Shown here piece by piece: positions 45,178 through 56,617 of a DNA stretch of 64,000 nucleotides. A program made the translations under genes and the position numbers. Source of the DNA: Siphonodentalium dalli (lineage: Eukaryota > Mollusca > Scaphopoda > Gadilida > Siphonodentaliidae); the NCBI GenBank assembly GCA_032622095.1, contig CP136062.1, positions 136,850,351 to 136,914,350 of the forward strand, written 5' to 3'. The notes under the pieces are model-generated. The model saw only the letters and a program-made list of their open reading frames with translations, made no database searches and had not been told where the DNA came from. Position 1 is the stretch's first letter, and each line of letters starts with the position of its first letter.

Positions 45178-45350
45178 TTAAGATATTATTGGTTCATTTC
45201 TATTTGGTTAGATGGATTCTTGACAGTTGTTGTTGTTGTGTTTTTTAGCTTTTCTCACAGAGTTTTAAGTACTGATGCTACACCCTGCCATAAACCATGG
45301 CTTCTTTGTGCTCTGTGTCTATTCCACCAGAGATCACCTAGATGTTTTAA

Positions 45351-45836
45351 CCCTTCCATGACTGGAGCTTCCTGAAATTTTGCGAAAACTCTGTGCCAAT
45401 GTATTCTCTTATATCCTGCGAGTCTCACATAGGGATCCTCGCACATATAAGAGAATGCATTGGCCTAACAATATTTACCTTCACTATTTAAGCCAGTGCC
45501 TTCTCTTTCAGTAATGCCCTAAGTAATCAACTCCATAACCACAGCAGAATTATGGGTAACTTTTCAGGATTTAGTCGGAAATATGGCTTGTTGCCATTCA
45601 TCGGAAAGCTTTCCCCGAGAGCTTTCCGATGAATGGCAACAAGCCATATTTCCGACTAAATCCTGAAAAGTTACCCATAATTCTGCTGTGGTTATGGAGT
45701 CGATTACTTAGAGCATTACTGTATATATGCGAGGCTCCCTGTTGAGACTCACATACTGTTTATAAGAGATTGCACTGGCACAGGATCTTTATTGCTGCAC
45801 TTATATTGATGCAGCACAGCTTCTGCCATGAAAGGG
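45351..45836. mobile_element. Family A MITE (copy 2) invaded by family B MITE at 45507-45723
   Basis: Left part 45351-45506 ends GCCTTCTCT. The family B MITE (GTAATGCCCTAAG ... GAGCATTACTGTA) follows, then the A element resumes TATATGCGAGGCTCCC and ends CTGCCATGAAAGGGAGGG. This fixes the order: A inserted first, B later, at a TA within the A hairpin. Confidence 0.9.
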
Positions 45837-46079
45837 AGGGCTTTCTGATTGCGTTTGGTTTCTAGACCATATAAATCCTTTAAAACACAATCTGCATGGC
45901 ACATTAGACAAACAAAAGCCATACAGTGATGGTGAAGCTGGTTCCAATCCCAATAAGCATGGATTTATGATTCACACACAGGGGAGGTAACTGGCAGTTC
46001 GTGTATCCAGGTTTATACATATTCATTGGAGTGATTTCCCAATGAAATCAACCATCTCTGCTGTCTTTTCTCTACCTCT

Positions 46080-46600
46080 TCAAGTCTGCAAATAGTGTGT
46101 CTGATATTTGCAGACTGAGGTCCCTAGAGGGTGAATTTATACTGCAAGGTGGCTTGCATCACCAAATTCACCATCTGGGAACCTCATTCTGCTTAGGCCT
46201 CAACTGCTACATGGGAGACCTAGGATCAGATTGAAATTACCCAGTTGATGTTGGTGATGTTCACCCATTAGTCACCTCGATTAATTATGCATTTTATCTT
46301 CTGCAAATTAGGGGATATAGAAATTTACCAGAGGGGAAAAATTAACTAAAAGCAATGTTAATTTGAAACTATAGATACTTCCCAGAAGATTAGGCCTAAG
46401 CAGGATGAGGTCCCAAGAGGGTAAATTTTTTGATGCTAGCCCGCTGTGCGCAATAGCATCACTAATTTCACCCTCTGAGGACCTCATTCTGTAAATGACA
46501 GACACACTATTTGCAGACTTGGACCTCTTCTCTTCCTCCTCGGCTATATAAAGCAGAATTTTCATCGGGTGGATCAGTTTTGACTCTAGATTCCACCGCA
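46080..46600. repeat. Family D palindromic repeat (inverted partner 57612-58020)
   Basis: Contains the motif GAATGAGGTCC(C)..GAGGGTGAATTT and its complement AATTTCACCCTCTGAGGACC, flanking GATGCTAGCCCGC/GCGGGATAGCATCA. Additional shared text (AAGATTAGGCCTAAGCAGAA-like, GTCACCTCGATTAAT) shows that 46080-46510 and 57612-58020 are inverted copies of one roughly 420-bp unit. Confidence 0.8.
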
Positions 46601-47027
46601 ATTATTAAAGGGACTCAACTTCAGTGGGTACATGAATAATAACATAAAAGTCATAAAATCATCACTTGTCTTACATCAAGATGAATGTGAAAATAAATAG
46701 ATATTCTTTATTGTTATTTCCATGATCAATAGTCCTCCAATAATGGGATAACATCTGTTGAAACCCTTGTTATGTAAACATCAGCTGTCATAGTAAATTG
46801 CTGTTTTCTCTACCTTTATTTTTTTTAGATAAGGTAGCTTTCATATGATGAAATGAACATTATAATACATGTAGGTCATAGCATCGATAAATATTGGAAA
46901 AAAACACAGATTTTCATCTAAATAACAATTGCTATTGGTGATGTTTGTTGAATGAACTGTAACAGCTATTTAATGTTTAATACATAACAATGGTTTCAAC
47001 ATCTAAACTCTTTTTATTGGTAAATTA
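46601..47027. other. No feature recognised
   Basis: AT-rich, without gene, RNA or repeat that I can identify. Confidence 0.35.
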
Positions 47028-47460
47028 TTAAAGCCACATGGTGTTTTGCGCTCCAAAATACAAATAATATTATTAGCTTTTGAATTTTTCCCGGTATCGA
47101 AATAGGTCGATAAATATCTTAACTACCTTTCTACGAGCATTCTGTAACCCAAACAGACGCATTGAATTAATGAAAAATGCAACTATGAACAATGTGTTTG
47201 GGTTCCAAACAAAAAAACAACCATATGCATGACATAGAACAGAAAAGAGCATTCCATGTTATTCTATTCCTGATATGGTAGCGATAAAGAGCATTTATCT
47301 GACTATGGGCGAAATTTTTTAAATGGCTGGAAAATGGCTGTGACTTTTGCAAATGTTTTTCAAAGCATATGAAACCAGCATATCAATATTTTGTGTATTT
47401 ATGGACCTATCATAACAGTCCCTCCAAATAATGTAGACAAAATTTGGAGGTTCGAATGAC
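47028..47460 (-). repeat. Dispersed repeat, copy 2 (MITE-free partner of 23969-24575)
   Basis: Reverse complement of the earlier copy: TTTTGCGCTCCAAAATACAA, TTTTTCCCGGTATCGAAAT, ATTCCTGATATGG, CATATCAATATTTTGTGT, ACAAAATTTGGAGG. The site corresponding to the MITE reads CATGCATATGGTTG here (as complement of the plus strand: CAACCATATGCATG), uninterrupted. Confidence 0.8.
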
Positions 47461-47639
47461 TCGGAATGAGCCATGTCCGTTTAATGATGAAAATAAGAAC
47501 AAAGTCTATCTTCTTGATAATGATGATTGTACACTGTGTTATGATTTTTCACATATATGTGTACTCACTGTGTTGGGCCTTTAATCCCTTTAAATGGTAG
47601 TTTAATAATACATATGAGGTTTCAGCCATCAAATTTGGC

Positions 47640-47790
47640 TAAATATTACTAGAAGCTACCAATAGATAGCACTCTTTCACATGACTCAGTCAGCCACAGA
47701 TACCTACATGTAGGGCCTAAACTAGGCAAGCACATTGATGTATTTTAGTACATCCCTGACTAAGGGGTCATGCTATGGTGGTTATAAATT
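47640..47790 (+). repeat. Dispersed repeat shared with 53325-53475
   Basis: Both contain ATAGATAGCACTCTTTCACA-like text: AGATAGCACTCTTTCACATG, ACTCAG, GGGCCTAAACTAGG, TAGTACATCCCTGAC. The sequence is otherwise AT-rich from 47461 to 48255. Confidence 0.75.
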
Positions 47791-48261
47791 CCATACTTTA
47801 TAAAGGTTGATTTAGAAGAGTAAAATGTTAAAGAAAGATGACTATATTGCATTCAAATGATTAATTTGGAATACCAGTGAGGGAAACTGGGATAGAACTA
47901 TTGGTATATACATGTAGATCTATTTGTCACTGTCTACTAGAACCTATATTTCAGTATCAAAGTTTATCATAAATGGTATGCTATAAACTGAATGAAACAA
48001 CACTTATACATCACTATATACCAGATTTGTACGTATAACACTAGCTAATGATCCCACGGTACGAGATATATGGTACACAGTACTATTAAGCTGCTCTGAG
48101 AATTGTCATACTGGTTTAGCCAGAGGATCAATTGTTCAGTGTTGATGGCGACTCTTGTTGGAGAGGACGGAGCATCCATATAATCAATACTAACCTCGTC
48201 CACACCTGATATTGAGCGTAATTAGTTCAAGCTTCCATTCTATCTGTTCTAAGAATCTCAA

Positions 48262-50460
48262 GCCTCATGGTCTCCCCCTACGACATACGAGTATGATGCA
48301 TCATTGATGCGCTGTCTTTAATATAGAGGATATCTTAAGCATCAGGGCCTCCCAATACGACATACGAGCATGATGCATCTTTGATGGGCTGTCTTTAATA
48401 TAGAGGATATCTTAAGCATCATGGTCTCCCCATACACATACGAGCATGATGCATCTTTGATGGACTGTCTTTAATATAGAGGATATCTTAAGCATCATGG
48501 TCTCCCAATACGATGTACGAGCATGATGCATCTTTGATGGGCTGTCTTTAATATAGAGGTATCTTAAGCATCATGGTCTCCCCATACGACGTACGAGCAT
48601 GATGCATCTTTGATGCGCTGTCTTTAATATCGAGGATATCTTAAGCATCATGGTCTCCCAATACGACGTACGAGCATGATGCATCTTTGATGGGCTGTCT
48701 TTAATATAGAGGATATCTTAAGCATCATGGTCTCCCAATACGACGTACGAGCATGATGCATCTTTGATGGGCTGTCTTTAATATAGAGGATATCTTAAGC
48801 ATCATGGTCTCCCAATACGACGTACGAGCATGATGCATCTTTGATGGGCTGTCTTTAATATAGAGGTATCTTAAGCATCATGGTCTCCCCATACGACGTA
48901 CGAGCATGATGCATCTTTGATGCGCTGTCTTTAATATAGAGGTATCTTAAGCATCATGGTCTCCCCATACGATGTACGAGCATGATGCATCTTTGATGGA
49001 CTGTCTTTAATATAGAGGTATCTTAAGCATCATGGTCTCCCAATACGACGTACGAGCATGATGCATCTTTGATGCGCTGTCTTTAATATAGAGGATATCT
49101 TAAGCATCATGGCCTCCCAATACGACGTACGAGCATGATGCATCTTTGATGCGCTGTCTTTAATATAGAGGTATCTTAAGCATCATGGTCTCCCCATACG
49201 ATGTACGAGCATGATGCATCTTTGATGGACTGTCTTTAATATAGAGGATATCTTAAGCATCATGGTCTCCCCATACGACGTACGAGCATGATGCATCTTT
49301 GATGGACTGTCTTTAATATAGAGGATATCTTAAGCATCATGGTCTCCCCATACACATACGAGCATGATGCATCTTTGATGGGCTGTCTTTAATATAGAGG
49401 TATCTTAAGCATCATGGTCTCCCCATACGACGTACGAGCATGATGCATCTTTGATGGGCTGTCTTTAATATAGAGGTATCTTAAGCATCATGGTCTCCCC
49501 ATACGATGTACGAGCATGATGCATCTTTGATGGGCTGTCTTTAATATAGAGGATATCTTAAGCATCATGGTCTCCCAATACGATGTACGAGCATGATGCA
49601 TCTTTGATGGGCTGTCTTTAATATAGAGGATATCTTAAGCATCATGGTCTCCCAATACGACGTACGAGCATGATGCATCTTTGATGGGCTGTCTTTAATA
49701 TAGAGGATATCTTAAGCATCATGGTCTCCCAATACGACGTACGAGCATGATGCATCTTTGATGGGCTGTCTTTAATATAGAGGTATCTTAAGCATCATGG
49801 TCTCCCCATACGACGTACGAGCATGATGCATCTTTGATGGGCTGTCTTTAATATAGAGGTATCTTAAGCATCATGGTCTCCCCATACGACGTACGAGCAT
49901 GATGCATCTTTGATGGACTGTCTTTAATATAGAGGATATCTTAAGCATCATGGTCTCCCCATACACATACGAGCATGATGCATCTTTGATGGGCTGTCTT
50001 TAATATAGAGGTATCTTAAACATCATGGTCTCCCCATACGACATACGAGCATGATGCATCTTTGATGGGCTGTCTTTAATATAGAGGTATCTTAAGCATC
50101 ATGGTCTCCCCATACGACATACGAGCATGATGCATCTTTGATGGGCTGTCTTTAATATAGAGGTATCTTAAGCATCATGGTCTCCCCATACGACGTACGA
50201 GCATGATGCATTTTTGATGGGCTGTCTTTAATATAGAGGTATCTTAAGCATCATGGTCTCCCAATACGACGTATGAGCATGATGCATCTTTGATGGGCTG
50301 TCTTTAATATAGAGGATATCTTAAGCATCATGGTCTCCCCATACGACGTACGAGCATGATGCATTTTTGATGGGCTGTCTTTAATATAGAGGTATCTTAA
50401 GCATCATGGTCTCCCCATATGGACATGATGCATCATTTGATGTTCTTTAATGTCTTTAAT
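48262..50460. repeat. 75/77-bp satellite, about 28 units
   Basis: The unit contains ATACGACGTACGAGCATGAT, GCATCTTTGATGGGCTGTCT, TTAATATAGAGG(AT)ATCT and TAAGCATCATGGTCTCCCC. A 2-bp indel (GAGGATATC or GAGGTATC) makes two lengths. Variants (CACATAC for CGACGTAC; GCGCTG, GGACTG or GGGCTG) recur in blocks, suggesting higher-order copying. It ends degenerately near 50460. No reading frame. Confidence 0.97.
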
Positions 50461-50840
50461 AGCGAGTGATCCTTGATCATTACAGAACGAATACTGAAGA
50501 AATGTTGTTGTTAAACATAGTACCAATCTTGGACAACTGGCCATGATGTTGCTAAATTGGTTAACCTTTTCTCTACTGAATGGATTCTCTCATTCAGTTA
50601 TAAAAGAATACATTGGGAATTTGGGATGGTATATTATTCATTTGGAGGGATGTTCTGGTCATAAAAGCAGACATCAGACAGACGAACACATAATACAAGT
50701 GCAGAAGAATTTCTATCAATTGGTGGAAAATGTTCAGATAATAAGTGCAACAAATGACCAATGGAGGGAATTTATTCATCAATGAGTATTTAGTATAGAA
50801 ATGGTTAATGATTGTGGGCCCTGTTTGGTGTTTAGATATA
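50461..50840. other. No gene recognised
   Basis: AT-rich; an 80-codon plus frame (50543-50785) has no recognisable domain. Confidence 0.3.
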
Positions 50841-50997
50841 TACAGTAATGTCCTAAATAATAGACCCCTAAATCATAGCAGAATTATGCAAAATATTTCA
50901 GGCATACAGGCAACAAGCCATATTTCCGACTAAATCCTGAAAAATTTCCCATAATTCTGCTGTGGTTAAAGGGTCATATACTTCGGGCATTGCTGTA
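50841..50997. mobile_element. Family B MITE, diverged
   Basis: TACAGTAATGTCCTAAATAA ... CTTCGGGCATTGCTGTA, with a shortened left arm and more substitutions than other copies. Confidence 0.85.
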
Positions 50998-51913
50998 GTT
51001 TTTGTGGGCCAAAGTGATGCTGTTGAGCAAATTCTTAAACTTTTTCTGTTGTCAAAAATACTCATTGCAAACCCAACTGTATGTGGAATAATTACTACAG
51101 TAGAAGCAAGTAATATTATTCATCAGACATTCTCAAGGATAGATTTTGGTGGGATGTGTGTTGACATGTTGTATAAGATCATATCCTGAAAAACTTCTAG
51201 GGCAGCTAGTGTCTTCATTGTAGAATGTGTCCTTTATTGATAGTTTATTTTAATGTACACTCTATGATAGTGATATCTTGAATCTATCTCTGTTTCTCAT
51301 TTTTTCTGGGCACTGGGGGGTGGGGAGGCCCAGGTAAGTGGAGCATGTTACATCCCTTCTGCTGAGTACAGATACACTAAAAAAAAATTCATTAAAGATG
51401 GTATGTCTCTTCCCAGATAGTTTCTACATAGTTTCCAGGGTATAAAATAATAGATATGAATTGAGGACACCTGTCCGGAAAAAGTTTCTATCATGCAATT
51501 AATAATAAATTTATTTAGAATTTCTTATCACATCCGCGGGATACTCTCAGGGGCTATTTTTAGAACGGAAATCTGCACGAAAATGTTCTGAGCACACCAA
51601 AGCGTACCAAGAAGGAGAACTCTATCTTGTCAATTACCGCAATCATGACAAGTTGCATTTATACTTAGATTACACCATAATCTTAAGATCAAAATTAACC
51701 ACTTTTTATGACTTTATCGAGAAATATACCCAAACTTCGGTTTTATCAGATTTTATTCACAAAATAGCTATTTGTTGTCTTGAGATTGGGATTTATAAAA
51801 TTTGTGTTTGTTGTTGTAATTGTGACCCCGGAAGAGATAGACCATCTTTAATAAATTATTCTTCATTCTGCTTCATTTGTCATTTTAGTTACTGGTTATC
51901 TTTACAAATATCA
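50998..51913. other. No gene recognised
   Basis: AT-rich; includes a 108-codon plus frame (51653-51979) that runs into the family C element and is probably not coding. Confidence 0.35.
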
Positions 51914-52358
51914 TTAAAGGTACTCAATCTGATTAAGTGCCCCTCAATTACTATTTATTTGGCTTGGGGGGGGGGGTAAAAAATATTTGTTTCGAGTCGA
52001 GGAACCCTCCCATCAAAGCTCAGAGTGATAAGATATCAATTTATTAAATCTATTATTTTTCACCACCTGGAATATTTAGTGACCCAGTAAAAGTCGACGA
52101 GAAGACCAAATTGCAGATGAAGAATGATAACTCTAAAATCAGGTGGCTTTTTTGTGTCAGATATTTGAAAACCGGCAAAATTTCGTTGAACAAAATGTTG
52201 ATAAATAACAGGTTTTGGGTAATTTTATACTATAGTTGACTGTGGTTATCATTATTTTTGGGCAATTATTCGATTCTGATAACTGAAGCGGCATTTCAAA
52301 AATATGTTGTTGTCGGAATCTGATATGGGGACCATCAAATCGGATTGAGTACCTTTAA
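51914..52358. mobile_element. Family C element, full-length
   Basis: TTAAAGGTACTCAATCTGAT ... ATCGGATTGAGTACCTTTAA over 445 bp, with a G-run (51966-51976), TTCGAGTCGAGGAACCCTCC and CAAAATGTTGATAAATAACA blocks. Confidence 0.85.
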
Positions 52359-53104
52359 CCCATTAACTTAATTTTCTCTGAAATTCATAAGTAGTTGGGA
52401 CAGGTATAGTATGCTTCTCACTTCTTGATATGTGTTGAATTATTGTTTGGAATGTAATAGTTTGATAAACCATCAAGTGCTTTTCATGGAATTCTGCTTT
52501 GTTCATGAATGTTTCAACAGGCCCCAGCTGGCAAAATTCCATCAAAATGCCATTAAGCTGTTGTGTGGTGTAGTTGTTAGACTGACACAAATACAGGGAA
52601 GCTGTCCTGAATCATGCGTGCAACAGCCCACAACACATCCTTATGTTTCCCACTGTTATTAAGCATATGTGTCATGACCATATCTCCGGTCTATATCTAG
52701 ATGGCTCTTGTCAGTAAAGGATGGTGATGTATAAGTCAACACAGGTATTGCTAGCATCTATTTGCCTATCTCTTGTCCCAGTTGATCTCTTCTGTTGTTG
52801 ATATTGAGGCTGTACTAAAAGATTCTGGAGCTTGTTTAGAATGATCTGATAGTAAATTTCACAGCATGAATATGGTCTTGATAGTTGTGAGGGGAACAAT
52901 CTATTGCAGTTCATATTTTTTCTAGATCATGAATCTCTACTCTGGCTAACGCAATGAATATTTAGTAACTAGTATAGAAAGGGTTAAAATCAGAGTCAGC
53001 TCCTGTATATTAACAGCTACATGTATATGTATATCACACTCAGTAAAGGACTGTTATGTATAAGTCAATACTGTGAGCATTTATCTGCCTATATCTTGCG
53101 CTCT
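52359..53104. other. No gene; short direct repeat pair
   Basis: About 60 bp around GTAAAGGATGGTGATGTATA (52715) recurs near 53043 (GTAAAGGACTGTTATGTATA). Nothing else identified. Confidence 0.4.
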
Positions 53105-53280
53105 AGCGGGCTAGCATCAGCGGGGTAGCTAGCATCACCAAATTCACCCTCTGGGAACCTCATTCTGCTGAGGTGTAAGCAGAATGAGGTCCCCAGAGGG
53201 TGAATTTGGTGATGCTAGCCCGCTATGCGGGATAGCATCACTAATTTCACCCTCTGGGGACCTCATTCTGCAAATGACAG
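53105..53280. repeat. Family D palindromic repeat, hairpin copy
   Basis: CACCAAATTCACCCTCTGGG then AACCTCATTCTGCT is followed by its complement (AGCAGAATGAGGTCCCCAGA ... TTTGGTGATGCTAG), then a further GGATAGCATCACTAATTTCA arm. It is a three-arm palindrome. Confidence 0.85.
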
Positions 53281-53476
53281 GCACACTATTTCAAGGCTTG
53301 TTTGAGAGGAAGCCCATTGCGGTTTGTGTCTTTGCTTCCAGCCATTTGGCTAATTATTACTGGAATCTACCAGTAGATAGCACTCTTTCACATGACTCAG
53401 CCACATGTACATAGGGCCTAAACTAGGTCAATTAGGCATTGTGGCATCTAGTACATCCCTGACAAAGCGGCTGTGT

Positions 53477-53837
53477 TACAGTAATGCCCTAAATAATCGA
53501 CTCCTTAACCACAGCAGAATTATTGGTAACTTTTCAGGATTTAGTCGGAAATATGGTTTGTTGCCATTCATCATAAAGCTCTCACTGAGATACTCTGTAT
53601 CTAACTTTCAAAAGTATTTTGATATCAAATGGCTGTGCTGGCTGTTGCAAAACGACCATATCATGATGGCTCTTCTGATCAACTGGGTGGTACTATATTG
53701 ACAGATATCTGTCAATTGTAAAACTATTTGTCGAGCTTTCCGATGAATGGCAACAAGCCATATTTCTGACTAAATCCTGAAAAGTTACCCATAATTTTGC
53801 TGTGGTTAATGAGTCGATTATTTAGGGCATTACTGTA
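53477..53837. mobile_element. Family B MITE with captured neighbouring DNA in its loop
   Basis: Left arm 53477-53590, right arm about 53733-53837. The roughly 140-bp loop is not MITE sequence. Its first part (TATCTAACTTTCAAAAGTAT ... GATGGCTCTTCTGATCA) matches 53998-54083 and its last part (CAGATATCTGTCAATTGTAA then AACTATTTG) matches 54390-54419. Confidence 0.88.
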
Positions 53838-53992
53838 TGCTGTTCTGGTTGGTTCTGCTGAATTAGTTATGATGTTGATGGGACAAAATGGTGCTGTTAA
53901 TATAGTACCATTATTTATTATTTTTTTATAAAATGTCATTTCAGAGATCTTTGGCCAGTACGAATGATTTAAAGAAAAGTCGTTCTCTGTAC

Positions 53993-54420
53993 AGCTCTGT
54001 ATCTAACTTTCAAAAGTATTTTGATATCAAATGGCTGCGCTGGCTGTTGCAAAATGACCATATCATGATGGCTCTTCTGATCATTTGGCAACAGTCAGCA
54101 AGGACATCCATTATTTAAATATTTTAGAATAGATATTTTCTTGAAATACAAATGTGCATTAGACTAGACCTATATAAATAAAAAAAAATGTGATTTTGTT
54201 GTCGAAAAAAATTAACAAAAAGAATTATTGCTGTCCCTTTAAAACATTAAAACATATCTATGAGGAGTCAAAATTTGACCAATAATACCTAGCAAGGAGA
54301 ATATAATTAAGTATTTCCAAGAATATAGTTACAATTTTACAGTTAACACCTGGTTTTGTTATGTGCGAAATCGAAACCGAAAGGAGACTGCAGATATCTG
54401 TCAATTGTAAAACTATTTGG
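53993..54420 (+). repeat. Apparent source locus of the captured MITE loop
   Basis: 53998-54083 and 54390-54419 are nearly identical to the two parts of the 53477-53837 loop. The intervening 300 bp is absent from the loop. Confidence 0.8.
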
Positions 54421-54599
54421 GTGCTGTGACGCCATACTGCATGGATTGCCTGCAGAAGCTATGGTGGTGATATGAATGGCAGTGAAATCGTTTTGACTCT
54501 GCAATGTGCAGCTTGTACGAGAATCTAAATTTAATTACACTGAACTGACACAAGAGCAGACTTCAATTTGAGCAGAAGATCCAACCCAGTGTACCCTTT

Positions 54600-54740
54600 C
54601 CCACTTTTGCTCAAAGCTGTGTATACCCTTCACAACTGTGTATACCCTTCACGGCAGAGTATACCCTTCGCGACTGTGTATGCCCTTCACGACTGTGTAT
54701 ACCCTTCATGCAACTGTCAAGGCCTGTGTATATACCCATT
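54600..54740. repeat. Short tandem repeat, about 18-20-bp period
   Basis: GTGTATACCCTTCACGACT-like units, about six, the last ones irregular. Confidence 0.85.
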
Positions 54741-56106
54741 CACATGAACCATTCAGCACCAGTGATAATGGTCTTTTCTTGTCTCCCCATGGCAGACAAG
54801 AGAACAATAGTATAACCTACATTTCTACAATCCTAGAAATGGATCTTAATACTTCTTCAGTTTGAGTGGTTGAGAAATAAAGCCTATCCTTGAGCCTATT
54901 AACTCTCGGAGATTATTCTGTCAATGCTGTTGCTTTCTCTGGTGCATAACCCGAGTTGCTTTCACAATCAATATGACTGCGCTGTCTCACATACACTGCT
55001 GGAGCAGCTGTCCTTATTTACTGATATCATGGCTTCTGTCAGGCAATGTCTTCATCATGAAGGTAGTTATCTCATGGTTCACTGATATCGTTCGATCATA
55101 GCATCCGTCAGGCAACGTCTTTATTGAAGGCAGTTATATGACTGTTCACTGGTATCATCCCATCATGTCATACAAGGTCTTTAATGTTACAGCATGTCAG
55201 CTGAATCGTTTATTGTGATCCCGGCACAAGGTGACCCCGAAACAAAGGATCAGACTAGAAGGGAGCCAATTATGAGATATTGCCAGGGAAGAAGTGACTA
55301 CTTTCTTATATTCCAGAGTGACTATGACTTACACAGGGGTCTGGCTAAAGGATCTTCATTGACTAGTGTCAAACTTAGAATTCAAAGCCCCCAACCCCCG
55401 ACTTTTACCAAAATTTCCAACAATTGGAAAATCCATGCCTGTCACAACATTGTTGGACATTTCAGACCAAAATTTTTGATTTTGTTCTAACAGTTTAAAT
55501 TGATATTCCAACCAGTATTTAGTGTGAAATTCATTGTTTTTAGACGAAATGTAGAATATTTTCCTATTGTAATGCCCTAAATAATCGAAAAAGGACTTTC
55601 TCAAAATTGTTTCTGCTACATTGCGGGTGGGGGTTGGGGGAGGGTGTAGCAGGAAATTCCAAGGCGGACAACCCTCCGCCAGGCGGACAACCCTCCGCTA
55701 ACAGAGACCATCTAGGCACCACACTAATCTTCTCCTTCCATTGTTGACATACGGAAATAACTAAATGACCCATGTTATACTTGTGCCCATAACATACATG
55801 TCGGTGCAAGTAAATGGATTAAACTGTGTTTATTGATTGCATAAGAGGATTATAAATAATTTCTTACACATTGCATGATAATACTTATTGGATAATAGAA
55901 GGCTGATGTTGACTCAAACATTGAGACTGCTAAAATTATTGGTAGATGCAGGCAGTGTGGATGCTGAATAATAGTGGTGGTGGTAGTTTGTTGTGATCTC
56001 AGTAGTAATTATTCTGATGGTATAATATGAAACCTTATGTGACATGTTAATGCAGCTCCTGCTGCATGCTATTACATAGAGGTAAACAATTTGTTTGCAT
56101 CAATTG
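54741..56106. other. No gene recognised
   Basis: Contains a weak three-unit repeat (about 55015-55190: ACTGATATC..GTCAGGCAA.GTCTT), a solitary family B MITE end (55566-55587) and a pair of GGCGGACAACCCTCCGC. Frames of 80-98 codons have no recognisable domain. Confidence 0.4.
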
Positions 56107-56366
56107 TTAACCATTCATGATTGGAGCTGTGCTGGTGCAGTATTAAATATCCTGTGCCAGTACATTTTCTTATATATATGAGAGGCTCCTAAACTAGCAT
56201 ATATAAGAGAATGCACTGGTTTACAAGGTCAATGTAAATATAGTTGGGCCATTGTATTCTCTTATATATGCGAGGCTCCATGTGGGAGACTCGCATGTAT
56301 AAGATAATACTTATTGGCACAGGGTTTTCACAAAATTTCAGAAAGCTCCAGTCATGAAAGGGTTAA
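56107..56366. mobile_element. Family A MITE, complete
   Basis: TTAACCATTCATGATTGGAG ... CCAGTCATGAAAGGGTTAA with both hairpins; TTAA at both borders. Confidence 0.9.
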
Positions 56367-56400
56367 TAAGCTTTTAGCTTGCTCACTTAATGCTTTGAGG

Positions 56401-56617
56401 TACAGTTATGCCCTAAGTAATCGAGCCCTCAACCACAGCAGAATTATGGGTAACTTTTCAGGATTTAGTCGGAAATAAGGCTTGTTGCAATTCATCGGAA
56501 AGCTCTCCCCGAGAGCTTTCCGATGAATGGCAACAAGCCATATTTCCGACTAAATCCTGAAAGGTTACCCATAATTCTGCTGTGGTTAAGGAGTCGATTA
56601 ATTAGAGCATTACTGTA
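56401..56617. mobile_element. Family B MITE, complete
   Basis: TACAGTTATGCCCTAAG ... GAGCATTACTGTA; arms meet at GAAAGCTCTCCCCGAGAGCTTTC. It lies 34 bp from the family A MITE. Confidence 0.93.

Larger units (their letters stand above)
44301..45723 (+). repeat. Tandem segmental duplication with embedded MITEs
   Basis: The block beginning GTTAGTCCTTTTGGATCATC (44301) recurs at 44876 (GTTAGTTCTTGTGGATCATC). The unique part 44436-44765 recurs at about 45178-45507 with an offset of 742 and very few differences. The offset is 575 at the start and 742 later because the first copy's MITE has lost its hairpin. Both copies hold a truncated family A MITE invaded by a family B MITE. Confidence 0.9.

Noticed and set aside
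44513-45446. Two almost identical 63-residue minus-strand frames 742 bp apart
   Set aside because: They come from the segmental duplication and run through a family A MITE; conservation reflects DNA duplication, not protein selection.
48262-50460. Regular array that could be mistaken for a CRISPR locus
   Set aside because: Units are contiguous, with no unique spacers, no cas genes, and the genome is eukaryotic. It is a satellite.
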